64,000 bases of DNA from Planctomycetaceae bacterium (lineage in GTDB: Bacteria; Planctomycetota; Planctomycetia; Pirellulales; Pirellulaceae). The stretch's first letter is position 1, and each line of letters starts with the position of its first letter. The stretch covers positions 1 to 64,000 of the forward strand of contig JAIYDN010000052.1 in NCBI GenBank assembly GCA_027487485.1. The letters run 5' to 3'. Under the pieces are notes generated by a model, which was not told the DNA's origin, did not search any database, and saw nothing but the letters and a program-made list of their open reading frames with translations. Shown here in pieces: positions 9,052 to 17,515 of this stretch. Made by a program: the position numbers and the translations under genes.

Positions 9052-11556
9052 TTAGTTGCCTTTCAATTCTTCGTTCATCCAGTTGATATAGCGTTGCCAG
9101 CCTTCGCGATCATGACTGGTCACCGCTTTGAATTTAGCATCTTTTTCGGTGGAGATTCGATTCAAAATGTCTTTTGTCATTTCCAAAGTGCGTCGGCTAT
9201 CGGCTGGCTTTCCCAATTGCTTTTGGCAATTTGCGATTTGGATCATGGCTTCAATGGACTCCGGTTCATTGATAAACCGATTGGCTGCGTCGCGGTAGCT
9301 GACCATGGCTTCATCATATTCACCCGCTTCAAACAAAAGGTCAGCTTCGCCAAAAAAACTATTTCTCAGGAAGTTTTCTGAATTGCGGCTCGTTTCCGAA
9401 TTTGCACCTTCGCTAGGTTGAGAAACGATCTCTTGACGCAACTTGCGAAACATGGCTCGCGACTTCGCCAACAATTCCTTGTTCTGATTTTTCCAATTCG
9501 TGATGGTGTCTTCATTGGCTAATCGGTTTTCCCGTAAGAGAAGCTCCGGCCAGGTTGCTGCCATTTGATACGCCTTGGCGGTCGTGTACATCATGCGTGA
9601 GCGTCTTGGGTCCGATTCAAAGCGTCGGAGCCCTTCTTCGATTCTGGCGATTCCTCGAACCAGTTCGTTGTAGCTTTGTTCTACAACCCCCAGATTCTCC
9701 ACCGATCGGCTCGGACTTTCTTGAATTGCATGCAAGGCTTGAGCCTGTAGTTTTTCCCCTTTTCGGAATAGAAGCTCGCCCAACTCGAAAAGGGATTCAC
9801 GCCAAACCGAGCTTTCCGGTTTTAGATCACTGTAATACAAATTCTGTACGATCAATTCCTCGGCAGCGGTAAAGTCATCTTTGGTGGCATAAAGCTTTGC
9901 TGCTTCCAACCTTGCGTCGTGTATCAGCGAAGTACTGGTGTTGGTATCTAAAAGCTTTTGCAAAGTGGAAAGGGCTTTGTCGACTTGGTCTAAGGAGTTG
10001 TAGTTTCTTGCTTTAGTCAGAAGGCCAAACGGAACATTTTCGCGAGGTTCGAACTGAAGGTAAAGGTCCAGATGCCGATTGCTTTCCTCAAAGTCTCCGG
10101 CCAAGCGATAATTCTCAATCGCCTTGAGGAGTAAATTGTTGTAATCGGGAGCACGCAGCATTTTCGTTGCTAATTTCGAAAACGCGATGGCTGCAATTCG
10201 ATGATAGGCTTCCGTTTTTCCATCGGTCTCGCCTTGGCTTCTCAGTTGCTTCGCCCAGAGGTCGTAGAGTCGGCTTTTGATTTGAAGACGACTTTGTTCC
10301 TCGCAAAAGGGAGGAAGTAAGTTTGCGAAGCGAGCAGCTTCAGCATAGGCTTTTTGGTCAATCATTCGTTGTCCCGAGGCCACCACTTTGTTTCGCATAC
10401 TACCGATGGGCATCCAATCATTTTCATACCATCGCTGCTCGCCAAAATTTTTAGTGATATGCTCCAGGGTGGCGACGGCGTCAGCGAATCGTCCTAGATC
10501 AATCAAGCAATCTATTTCTTCCAATCCACTGACAAGACTTTCAGCTTCGTAGGGTGATGAGAGCCTAAGTATACTAAACGTGCTGACCGCATTGGTCTTT
10601 TCACCCAGGTCGCGCACGACCCGACCGAGCTCAAGATTGCTTTGCCTTCGGATGTGAACTGGAATGTTTGGGTAATCCAGAACCCGTTGGAAATAGGAAG
10701 TCGCCTTTTGAAGCTTCATTTTTTGCTCTGGCTCGGGCGATTCCATGGCAAGTTTATGCAGGCATCGCCCGACGATCAGTTCGCATTGTGCTCTTAAAGG
10801 CGAATCGGGGGCAATCAAGTCGTCAAACGCGATAACCTTGTCGTATTCTTTCATGCTATATAGGATCTGCATCTCTTTGAGATTGGCCCGATCATCTTCA
10901 TTCAAGGTGCTCTTAGGTAGAGCTCGCCATTGTCGCACTCGTTCCAAAGCAACATCGGGGTCCTGATTGGACTCGGATAGGTCAATGTCGACCAACCTTT
11001 CAATAGCATCCACGCGGCCTTGCGGCCATCTTTCGGCAGCAATCTCCAACGCGGGTTCTGCTTCTTCCCATCGTAATAAATCGAACAGTGCTAGACCTAA
11101 CAAATAGTTTCCTTGCCCTTCATGGCCTTCAGGAAATGAAAGATCGCGGCTCTTCGAAAGACGCTTTACTGCCTCTTCATTGTGTTCGATCGACACTCGA
11201 CGTTGTTGAATCGCTTCCGCCTTGCGTCTTGCATGTGCCCCCAAAAGGAATTCCTTTTTCGAAATGTCCGATCGCTTTTTTATTGCGGTGGCAGGTAGAG
11301 ACCGAGCGATGCGGGCTGACGATTCACCATCTCCCTTACGAAGCAATCGAAGGCCAATGTCAAGCTGCTGCGTTGCGTCTGGGGAGCTATCCATAAACAA
11401 CAGTAATCCGAGAACGGAAAACGAAGCGGCGACCAACGCCCCAACAGCCCCGATGAGGAGTTTCTTGCTTAAGCCGCGACGCATGTGGAAACGACGGATC
11501 CGACTCCCGGAATGAACCGACCCTTGAAATAGTGTGGGATTCGAATCGTCAACCAT
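9052..11556 (-). CDS. Membrane-anchored TPR-repeat protein
   Basis: An 834-residue protein with one N-terminal membrane anchor (LLIGAVGALVAASFSVLGLLLF, about residues 33-54) followed by a long, almost fully helical region. TPR-like units recur, such as GLALFDLLRWEEAEPALEIA, LELGRVVRDLGEKTNAVSTF, LLTKARNYNSLDQVDKALS and ADLLFEAGEYDEAMVSYRDA. It is therefore probably a scaffold outside the cytoplasmic membrane. It starts immediately after the stop of the upstream Wzz-topology gene (TAG then ATG) and is followed three bases later by the metal ATPase, a tight operon. The partner is unknown. Similar TPR proteins are common in planctomycete envelope and secretion loci. Confidence 0.85.
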   Translation of the reverse strand: MVDDSNPTLFQGSVHSGSRIRRFHMRRGLSKKLLIGAVGALVAASFSVLGLLLFMDSSPDATQQLDIGLRLLRKGDGESSARIARSLPATAIKKRSDISKKEFLLGAHARRKAEAIQQRRVSIEHNEEAVKRLSKSRDLSFPEGHEGQGNYLLGLALFDLLRWEEAEPALEIAAERWPQGRVDAIERLVDIDLSESNQDPDVALERVRQWRALPKSTLNEDDRANLKEMQILYSMKEYDKVIAFDDLIAPDSPLRAQCELIVGRCLHKLAMESPEPEQKMKLQKATSYFQRVLDYPNIPVHIRRQSNLELGRVVRDLGEKTNAVSTFSILRLSSPYEAESLVSGLEEIDCLIDLGRFADAVATLEHITKNFGEQRWYENDWMPIGSMRNKVVASGQRMIDQKAYAEAARFANLLPPFCEEQSRLQIKSRLYDLWAKQLRSQGETDGKTEAYHRIAAIAFSKLATKMLRAPDYNNLLLKAIENYRLAGDFEESNRHLDLYLQFEPRENVPFGLLTKARNYNSLDQVDKALSTLQKLLDTNTSTSLIHDARLEAAKLYATKDDFTAAEELIVQNLYYSDLKPESSVWRESLFELGELLFRKGEKLQAQALHAIQESPSRSVENLGVVEQSYNELVRGIARIEEGLRRFESDPRRSRMMYTTAKAYQMAATWPELLLRENRLANEDTITNWKNQNKELLAKSRAMFRKLRQEIVSQPSEGANSETSRNSENFLRNSFFGEADLLFEAGEYDEAMVSYRDAANRFINEPESIEAMIQIANCQKQLGKPADSRRTLEMTKDILNRISTEKDAKFKAVTSHDREGWQRYINWMNEELKGN

Positions 11557-13059
11557 CTACTGAATTCCCGTGACAAGACGCGCTAAAGCTGCTAATGGAG
11601 CAACGCACACAAGTTCTCGCCATGCAGGGTCCAACATCAAGCGTGCGACTAAAACAGCAAACCACAACACAAGCGATCCTTCCCCCAAACGTCGCAAGAG
11701 CTGAAGCGCCTTGAAGCTGTGAGACTGGGAGAGGGCTAAAAGAGTGGGTTCCGACACCTTTTCGGCCATCTTGAAAGATACCGCCGGCACCTCTTGCATC
11801 TCTGGTTTGCAAACGGTGACTTGCACCGTTCCTAAGAATGGAATACCGGCCATTTCAAACCGTTGCTTTTTCACGGGACTGGCAAGCGAACTGTTACGTG
11901 AAGAGGATTTGCCAGCCGGTTGATTTCCAATCGCTTGGTTATTTGCTACCACCAAGGTTATCCATCGATTCAAAGAAACCACTTTGCCGATCCTCGTGGC
12001 TTTCCCACCATGCAATCCCCAAGGTCGCGCCCACCAGGCAAGCAGAAACCAAATCGCAAAGCAAATCGATGCAAGCACGAATAAACGAACGGGTGGGATC
12101 GCATGTGCAATCGGGGCGACCGAGGGAGAGCCGGTAAAGTTTAGATAGCCTTGGGTTTGAGCCTTCAATCGATCGATGCTGATCTCGAGAGCCTGAACCT
12201 TTTGAGACTGTTTGACAATTGCCGTTTCCAGTTGCTGAGCAAGATCGTCGACGCCCAAACGATTGGAACGATGTGAAACAAACGACGAAAGCTGGAATCG
12301 AGTGCCCGGCGTTTTCGAAACCACTTTGGAATCACTTGAATCAGCCGTGTCGGCCACCTGATCTGTGGAGACCTCTCGAGATTCTTTTTCTCGTTTCAAA
12401 TCTAATTCGTAAAGCTTCTTACTGTGCAAAGCAGTCTCAAGAATCCAGCGTTCCTTCTGGATCTGCTTTGTTATTTGCTTGCACTCTTCGGATTGCACTT
12501 GAGGCTTCGTCAATTGATCCAACATCATTTCCAACTGACCAGCACGACTTCGAGTATTAAAAACCATTGTGACACGTGCCGAGACCAGATCCGAATTGAC
12601 AGCTGCGCCCGCATCGACAGCCGCGCACTGGACGTCGTCGATTTCAAAAGAAAATCCTGAGCAACTCTCGGACACCAAGCTCTTTCCTTCTAAGCCCTGA
12701 AGGATGGGCAATCGATGTTGCGAGATAGCAATATTCGTTGTCAACTTGTATTCCACCCGTTGAATAGGAAGCCAGTTGGCAGCCCATAAGCAAACGGAAA
12801 TGGCAGCAACGAGACTGAGCCACCAGCGTTGATTGCTTGCTAAAAATTGCACGATAGGAATCACTTCAGGGGCGGGATGGGATTTGACTTCACCGATACA
12901 TGTTAGTTCTTCGGCTTCTCGACCAGAGAAACTGAGTAAAACGGTCCTCTTGCCTCGCAGGAAAATAGTTCCTAAACCGCAAACTTTACCTAACCTCCAG
13001 AATCGCTTTTCGTCGATAGACCCTTTGTTATTCGCGATTCCGCCGCATGCATTGACCAT
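11557..13059 (-). CDS. Membrane protein with Wzz/GumC-like topology, unknown function
   Basis: A 500-residue protein not assigned to a family. A soluble N-terminal part is followed by a transmembrane helix near residue 78-98 (WWLSLVAAISVCLWAANWLP) and about 230 residues outside the membrane, including coiled-coil stretches (ITKQIQKERWILETALHSKK; QQLETAIVKQSQKVQALEI). A Pro-rich linker and a second helix (VRLFVLASICFAIWFLLAWW) come next. The C-terminal part has a hydrophobic end (LVLWFAVLVARLMLDPAWREL). The TM-coiled-coil-TM plan recalls polysaccharide co-polymerases (Wzz/GumC), but no Walker or BY-kinase motif is seen. No internal Met exists before residue 165, so the start is uncertain. It leads the operon with the TPR and metal-ATPase genes. 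Confidence 0.7.
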   Translation of the reverse strand: MVNACGGIANNKGSIDEKRFWRLGKVCGLGTIFLRGKRTVLLSFSGREAEELTCIGEVKSHPAPEVIPIVQFLASNQRWWLSLVAAISVCLWAANWLPIQRVEYKLTTNIAISQHRLPILQGLEGKSLVSESCSGFSFEIDDVQCAAVDAGAAVNSDLVSARVTMVFNTRSRAGQLEMMLDQLTKPQVQSEECKQITKQIQKERWILETALHSKKLYELDLKREKESREVSTDQVADTADSSDSKVVSKTPGTRFQLSSFVSHRSNRLGVDDLAQQLETAIVKQSQKVQALEISIDRLKAQTQGYLNFTGSPSVAPIAHAIPPVRLFVLASICFAIWFLLAWWARPWGLHGGKATRIGKVVSLNRWITLVVANNQAIGNQPAGKSSSRNSSLASPVKKQRFEMAGIPFLGTVQVTVCKPEMQEVPAVSFKMAEKVSEPTLLALSQSHSFKALQLLRRLGEGSLVLWFAVLVARLMLDPAWRELVCVAPLAALARLVTGIQ

Positions 13060-13099
13060 GCCGTGCTTGAGTGACCGTACCCTGCCTTAGGAACAGCAT

Positions 13100-13459
13100 A
13101 TGAAACCAGCCAAACTTGCCCTGTTTGCGTTTTTCTTAACGCTAGGACTCAGCCTGAGTGGCTGCAGTTTGTGCTGCTCGCCCTATTTGGATGACTACGC
13201 CGCGTACGGCTCCAGAACGCCTCGAATGGACATGAAGCACGGTCGCGTTGGCTCGATCTTTAGCGACCCCCAACTTACGGGCAGCGCTGTTCCGTATTCT
13301 GGCTCACCATCGTCGAACGAACAGCCCGTTTACTTTGATTCCGAGGGCAACGAGATTGAACTCATCAGCGGCTCCGAAGTCATCGTAGACGAAGGGCCTT
13401 GGGGCGACGCCATGGACGCCATCGAGTCGAACGAAGGAAACGATGGGTTAGACGAGTAA
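13100..13459 (+). CDS. Small acidic lipoprotein, unknown function
   Basis: A 119-residue protein with a lipoprotein signal (FFLTLGLSLSGCSLCC) whose lipobox LSGC places the lipidated Cys at about residue 22, followed by two further Cys. The mature part is short, Tyr/Ser/Asp-rich and ends very acidic (MDAIESNEGNDGLDE). No domain was recognised. AGGAA lies about 8 bases upstream of the ATG, which supports the start. It is divergent from the Wzz-topology gene (40-bp gap) and convergent with the DUF1570 gene, whose stop lies two bases away. The acidic tail is consistent with an envelope or metal-contacting role, but this is inference only. Confidence 0.8.
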   Translation: MKPAKLALFAFFLTLGLSLSGCSLCCSPYLDDYAAYGSRTPRMDMKHGRVGSIFSDPQLTGSAVPYSGSPSSNEQPVYFDSEGNEIELISGSEVIVDEGPWGDAMDAIESNEGNDGLDE

Positions 13460-13461
13460 CT

Positions 13462-14859
13462 TTACTGAAGTCCGTCGATGAACTGGATCAGGCTTTTGGT
13501 GATGAGTTTTGGGTCGTTGCCAAAAAGGGTTCGGAAATCGCGAAGTCGATCCGATGCGGAATAGTCTTGGTAGGGTGGCATCTTTGCATTGAACTGCAGA
13601 TATTCAGTGAACTCCTTCGAGCGTCGTTGCGACAGATAAGCAACCATCGCCCAAGAAACACAATACGATTCCATCGGGTTGGATTCAAACTTGGAGTCGT
13701 TTCGTATCAGACTGTCCAGCAATTGTGAAATCGAGGATGGATTTTTCGCAAGTGCTTTCCAGTCGTGTTTGCGTGAGTCAGGCCAGCGCGAACCACCTTC
13801 TTTCGTTGTTAGCCCCGCAAGGCCAGGGGATTCAAACATCGTAGCAAACCCCTCCACGAGCCATAAAGGTGTTGATGCAAGCCTTTGGTGCAACCCCGAA
13901 TTGAAGGCAAGTTGGTGTGTGGCTTCATGGCAAATGGTGGCAATCGTTTCTGAATTGTCACCAATGGGTGATTCGAAAAGAACAATCCGATTCGACTTCT
14001 GCGAATAGTATCCGACGCAATTAGGAGGGAGATTGGCCGATTCCTGGTGGGCGTATCGCAAAAATTCTGCATGTGTTCCAAAGATGATTGCGGTCAAAGG
14101 AAACTCGATCGGGCGAGTCTCAATTCCGTGCGTAGTGCAATAAAGTCGAAACGAATGAACAATGCTTCGAAAACGCTTGGCCCATGCAACGGCTTGGTAA
14201 GGCTGCGATACGATCAAGTAAGGCGATTCCTGTTTGACCGTGTATTGCTTGCCAAATTCCGCTCGCAGTTCCATCGCCAAATCGTTTCGATCCATCGGCT
14301 GAAAACGTTCTTGAAGAACCGCCTGACGTCGTATGGTCGCGTTCTCTAAAAACCGGATCTTACCGTCGCTTCCCATCAGAAAAGTTTGGTCTGCGAAAAG
14401 ACCGATGGGAACGCCCGCCAAGGTTGAGTCATTCGTTTCAATGTACAGCAACGGCGGCCTTGGGTCGTTGGGATCGAAACGAGAATGGGAGGTTCGTTTT
14501 GGAAGGGCAGGATGGGGGGCCCTGCGTTCACTCTGAGTGGCAGTATCACTGTTTAAGGCATACGCATTGAAATCATCTGCTTGAGGTGAAACGGGTTCAG
14601 CGTTCGCGCTCGTGAAATGCACTTGCTCCTTAGGCAATCGATCTGCCGCCGAATTCGCCTCGAACATTTGCGGCGCTCGGTAAGAATCAAGATCGCAACC
14701 AAGAAGGGAACAGAACCCAAAGATTCCCCCTATCGAAAGGGCCAATGCACGTGGGCTCGCGCTGCCGCGAGACCCCGCAGAAGCTGATTTTTTCAGGTCT
14801 GTACTCACGCGCTGGATGTTCTGTAAGGGACGGACGGAAGGTGGACGCCTGCGGGCCAT
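13462..14859 (-). CDS. DUF1570-type lipoprotein with HExxH metallopeptidase-like motif
   Basis: With the start at 14859 the product is about 465 residues. It has an Arg-rich head, a hydrophobic segment (LALSIGGIFGFCSLLGC) and a lipobox Cys. The central region has ETIATICHEATHQLAFNSG, matching the gluzincin HExxH form, followed by PLWLVEGFATMFESP, where the downstream Glu is the expected third zinc ligand. This is the DUF1570 layout common in planctomycetes, with proteolytic activity suspected but not proven. The open frame runs up to 15051, but those codons would overlap the plus-strand GH57 region and precede the signal, so the internal ATG is preferred. Confidence 0.85.
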   Translation of the reverse strand: MARRRPPSVRPLQNIQRVSTDLKKSASAGSRGSASPRALALSIGGIFGFCSLLGCDLDSYRAPQMFEANSAADRLPKEQVHFTSANAEPVSPQADDFNAYALNSDTATQSERRAPHPALPKRTSHSRFDPNDPRPPLLYIETNDSTLAGVPIGLFADQTFLMGSDGKIRFLENATIRRQAVLQERFQPMDRNDLAMELRAEFGKQYTVKQESPYLIVSQPYQAVAWAKRFRSIVHSFRLYCTTHGIETRPIEFPLTAIIFGTHAEFLRYAHQESANLPPNCVGYYSQKSNRIVLFESPIGDNSETIATICHEATHQLAFNSGLHQRLASTPLWLVEGFATMFESPGLAGLTTKEGGSRWPDSRKHDWKALAKNPSSISQLLDSLIRNDSKFESNPMESYCVSWAMVAYLSQRRSKEFTEYLQFNAKMPPYQDYSASDRLRDFRTLFGNDPKLITKSLIQFIDGLQ

Positions 14860-15105
14860 TGAGAGCAACCTAGCTTTTTCGGCGACGTGATTCCGACGAC
14901 ACCGCGAGAAAATAGGTAGTCTGGGGTGACAAGCAAGTCGAGCGGGAATGGGCTGCAACATCTGTGCGGATTGTGCCGATGAACGTCTTTCGTAGCCACG
15001 TTGCGCGACCACGGTCCAACCCACAGGTCTGTGGAAATCCAATCGCAACAACTGGATTCATCTCTTATTTCGTTTCTGACATCGCGATGGATGGGAATGC
15101 ATTTC

Positions 15106-17289
15106 ATGGGAAACTCGGTACGTCTTTGCATCGTTTTGCACAACCATCAACCCATCGGAAACTTCGACGGAGTCATCGAACAAGCTTATCAAGATAGCTA
15201 CCTTCCTTTTTTGAATGTCTTCGAGCCCTACGAGCATTTGAAGGTTGCATTGCATACCTCAGGCCCTCTTATGCTGTGGCTTGCAGAGCACCATCCCGAA
15301 TACTTGGATCGAGTGAAGGCCTTGGTTGCAGCCGGTCGTATTGAGATCGTTGGCGGTCCATTCTACGAGCCCATCTTGACGATGCTGCCAAGCCGCGATC
15401 GCATCGGTCAAATCAGCAAATACACGCGTTGGCTTCAGACTCGATTTGACACTGCGGTCACGGGCATGTGGATGCCAGAACGCGTTTGGGAAAGTCAGCT
15501 AACGCGTGACATCGTACCCGCCGGTATGCAATACACGATCTTGGATGACTTTCACTTTCGCGCTGCGGGATGGATGGACTCCCAACTAACCAACTATTTT
15601 TTGACCGAAGATGATGGTCACGTTTTAAGGGTTTTTCCAGGAAGTGAACGACTCAGGTACCTCCTTCCATTTGCGGCAGCTTCTGAAACGATCGAGTACT
15701 GTCGTCAAGTAGCAGCCCGAGCTCCGGATTCGGTGTTGCTGTTCGGTGACGACGGAGAAAAATTTGGAACTTGGCCCAACACTCACGAACATGTTTATCA
15801 ACGAGGTTGGCTGCGTCAGTTCTTTGACCTCCTAACCGAAAACAGAACTTGGCTGCGTACTTCCACCCCGTCTGAAGTGATCACAGAAACACCTCCAGCA
15901 GGTTCGGTTTACTTGCCAGACTGCTCCTATCGAGAGATGACCGAATGGGCTTTGCCCGTAGACCGGCAAGCTGTTTACGATTCGGTCGTACATGAGCTAG
16001 AGAGCGATTCACGGTGGCCTCAAATCAAGCAGTTCATGAAAGGAGGCTTCTGGCGGAACTTTAGAATCAAGTACTCCGAAGCCAATGAGATGTACTGTCG
16101 CATGTTGGACGTTAGCCGCCGTCTGGAGTTCGCGCGCCGCGGCACAGGAGACAAGACACTATTGCCACAGGCTGAAGATCATCTTTACCGAGCTCAATGC
16201 AATTGCCCCTACTGGCACGGTGCATTCGGTGGAATCTATCTTCCGCATTTGCGCAACGCCACCTACCGCGAGCTGATCGCTGCCGACAATTTGATCGAGC
16301 GTTCGAATGGTCGCCATGGAGAGTGGGTGGATGTAACTACGGAAGACTACAACAAAGACTTGTATCCTGAGATTCGATTAGCCAACGACCAATTGATCGG
16401 ATACTTGGCTCCAGCAACGGGCGGGATGCTGTACGAACTGGACGTCCGAGGCATCGAACACAATTTGTTGGCTACGATGCAGCGTCGCCCAGAACAATAC
16501 CATGCCAAAGTGAAGACGGGCTGTAGCCAATCCTCCCATGAAACGGCTAGCATTCACGATCGAGTTGTTTTCAAGCAAGAGGGACTGGACAAACGACTTC
16601 AATACGATGTCTATTCCCGAAAATCCTTGGTCGATCATTTCTTTGATCTCGAGGCGACCCCCGAAGGTGTTCAGCGAGGGACCGCCATCGAACGCGGCGA
16701 TTTTGCAGCATTGCCTTACGACGCAAAGTTACGACGTGGGACTGGCAAGATTCAAGTCCAACTTTGCCGTGAGGGGAATGCCTGGGGCATTCCTCTGACG
16801 ATCACCAAAGGGATCACTTTGTTTGCTGGAAGCCATGCCCTGGAAATCACTTACCTTATCGAGGGACTGCCACCAGGAAGACCGTTCCATTTTGGTGTTG
16901 AATTCAACTTCGCTGGCATGCCCTCCGGAGCAGACGATCGTTTCTTTTATGATGCACGATGCGAGCGGATGGGACATCTTGGAACCGTCCTCAACATCGA
17001 GTCGACCGACTATCTCGGATTGATTGATCAATGGCTGGGAGCCAATGTGCAATGGACAGCCAATCGTCCGTCAGGCTTATGGAGTTTCCCAATTGAAACG
17101 GTCAGCCAAAGCGAAGGCGGTTTCGAACTCGTTCATCAATCTGTCTGTGTTATGCCTCACTGGATCGTTCAAGGGGATTCAGAAGGTCGCTGGTCGGTCG
17201 CGATGGACTTGATTGTCACTTGCGAACACGAACCCAATTCCCGTTCCGCCAAGTTAATTCATTCATCTTCAGAAGCCGTAGGAGTTTAA
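15106..17289 (+). CDS. GH57 4-alpha-glucanotransferase / alpha-amylase
   Basis: About 727 residues, a family 57 glycoside hydrolase acting on glycogen or maltodextrin. The N-terminus gives the GH57 signature VLHNHQPIGNF. GMWMPERVWES contains the Glu nucleophile of the 4-alpha-glucanotransferase subgroup, and VLLFGDDGEKFGTWPNT contains the Asp acid/base. The second half matches the central and C-terminal beta domains (DUF1925/DUF1926) of Thermococcus-type glucanotransferases (LNVCEH-like end LIVTCEHEPNSR). The frame opens at 15001, but the GH57 domain starts right after the ATG at 15106. ATGs at 15091 and 15097 are possible. It is likely cytoplasmic, since no signal is seen. A small YjfB-like gene follows six bases downstream. 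Confidence 0.92.
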   Translation: MGNSVRLCIVLHNHQPIGNFDGVIEQAYQDSYLPFLNVFEPYEHLKVALHTSGPLMLWLAEHHPEYLDRVKALVAAGRIEIVGGPFYEPILTMLPSRDRIGQISKYTRWLQTRFDTAVTGMWMPERVWESQLTRDIVPAGMQYTILDDFHFRAAGWMDSQLTNYFLTEDDGHVLRVFPGSERLRYLLPFAAASETIEYCRQVAARAPDSVLLFGDDGEKFGTWPNTHEHVYQRGWLRQFFDLLTENRTWLRTSTPSEVITETPPAGSVYLPDCSYREMTEWALPVDRQAVYDSVVHELESDSRWPQIKQFMKGGFWRNFRIKYSEANEMYCRMLDVSRRLEFARRGTGDKTLLPQAEDHLYRAQCNCPYWHGAFGGIYLPHLRNATYRELIAADNLIERSNGRHGEWVDVTTEDYNKDLYPEIRLANDQLIGYLAPATGGMLYELDVRGIEHNLLATMQRRPEQYHAKVKTGCSQSSHETASIHDRVVFKQEGLDKRLQYDVYSRKSLVDHFFDLEATPEGVQRGTAIERGDFAALPYDAKLRRGTGKIQVQLCREGNAWGIPLTITKGITLFAGSHALEITYLIEGLPPGRPFHFGVEFNFAGMPSGADDRFFYDARCERMGHLGTVLNIESTDYLGLIDQWLGANVQWTANRPSGLWSFPIETVSQSEGGFELVHQSVCVMPHWIVQGDSEGRWSVAMDLIVTCEHEPNSRSAKLIHSSSEAVGV

Positions 17290-17295
17290 ATTACT

Positions 17296-17484
17296 ATGAA
17301 AATTTCCCCAGTTGTTCAACAAGCGATCGACATTCATCGAGAAACCGAGTCCACTAAAGTCGAGATCGCAACTGCGGTTGCTGTTAAACAGCAAAATGCA
17401 GCCAAGGAAGAAGGCAAAGCAGTCCTTCAACTAGTTGAGCAAGCAGCTGCTGTACCCAAACGCGGTATCGACGTCCGGGCATAA
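17296..17484 (+). CDS. Small protein resembling YjfB putative motility family
   Basis: A 62-residue helical peptide (SPVVQQAIDIHRETESTKVE, then AVKQQNAAKEEGKAVLQLVE). The pattern of an N-terminal V/A-rich helix, then a V-A-V-x-K-Q-Q segment ending in A-x-LQLxE, resembles the YjfB/PF14070 'putative motility protein' family. That match is from memory of the family and should be treated as tentative. It has its own ATG only six bases after the glucanotransferase stop and ends 31 bp before the antiporter start, so it looks like the middle gene of a three-gene transcript. No signal peptide or membrane helix is present. Confidence 0.6.
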   Translation: MKISPVVQQAIDIHRETESTKVEIATAVAVKQQNAAKEEGKAVLQLVEQAAAVPKRGIDVRA

Positions 17485-17515
17485 GCTCCACTTCGCCAAC
17501 AAAACACCAAAAAGC

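Noticed and set aside
13100-15051. Longest frame (15051) as start of the DUF1570 gene
   Set aside because: The extra N-terminal part is Arg-rich, precedes the lipoprotein signal and would overlap the upstream region of the GH57 gene; the ATG at 14859 gives a regular lipoprotein.
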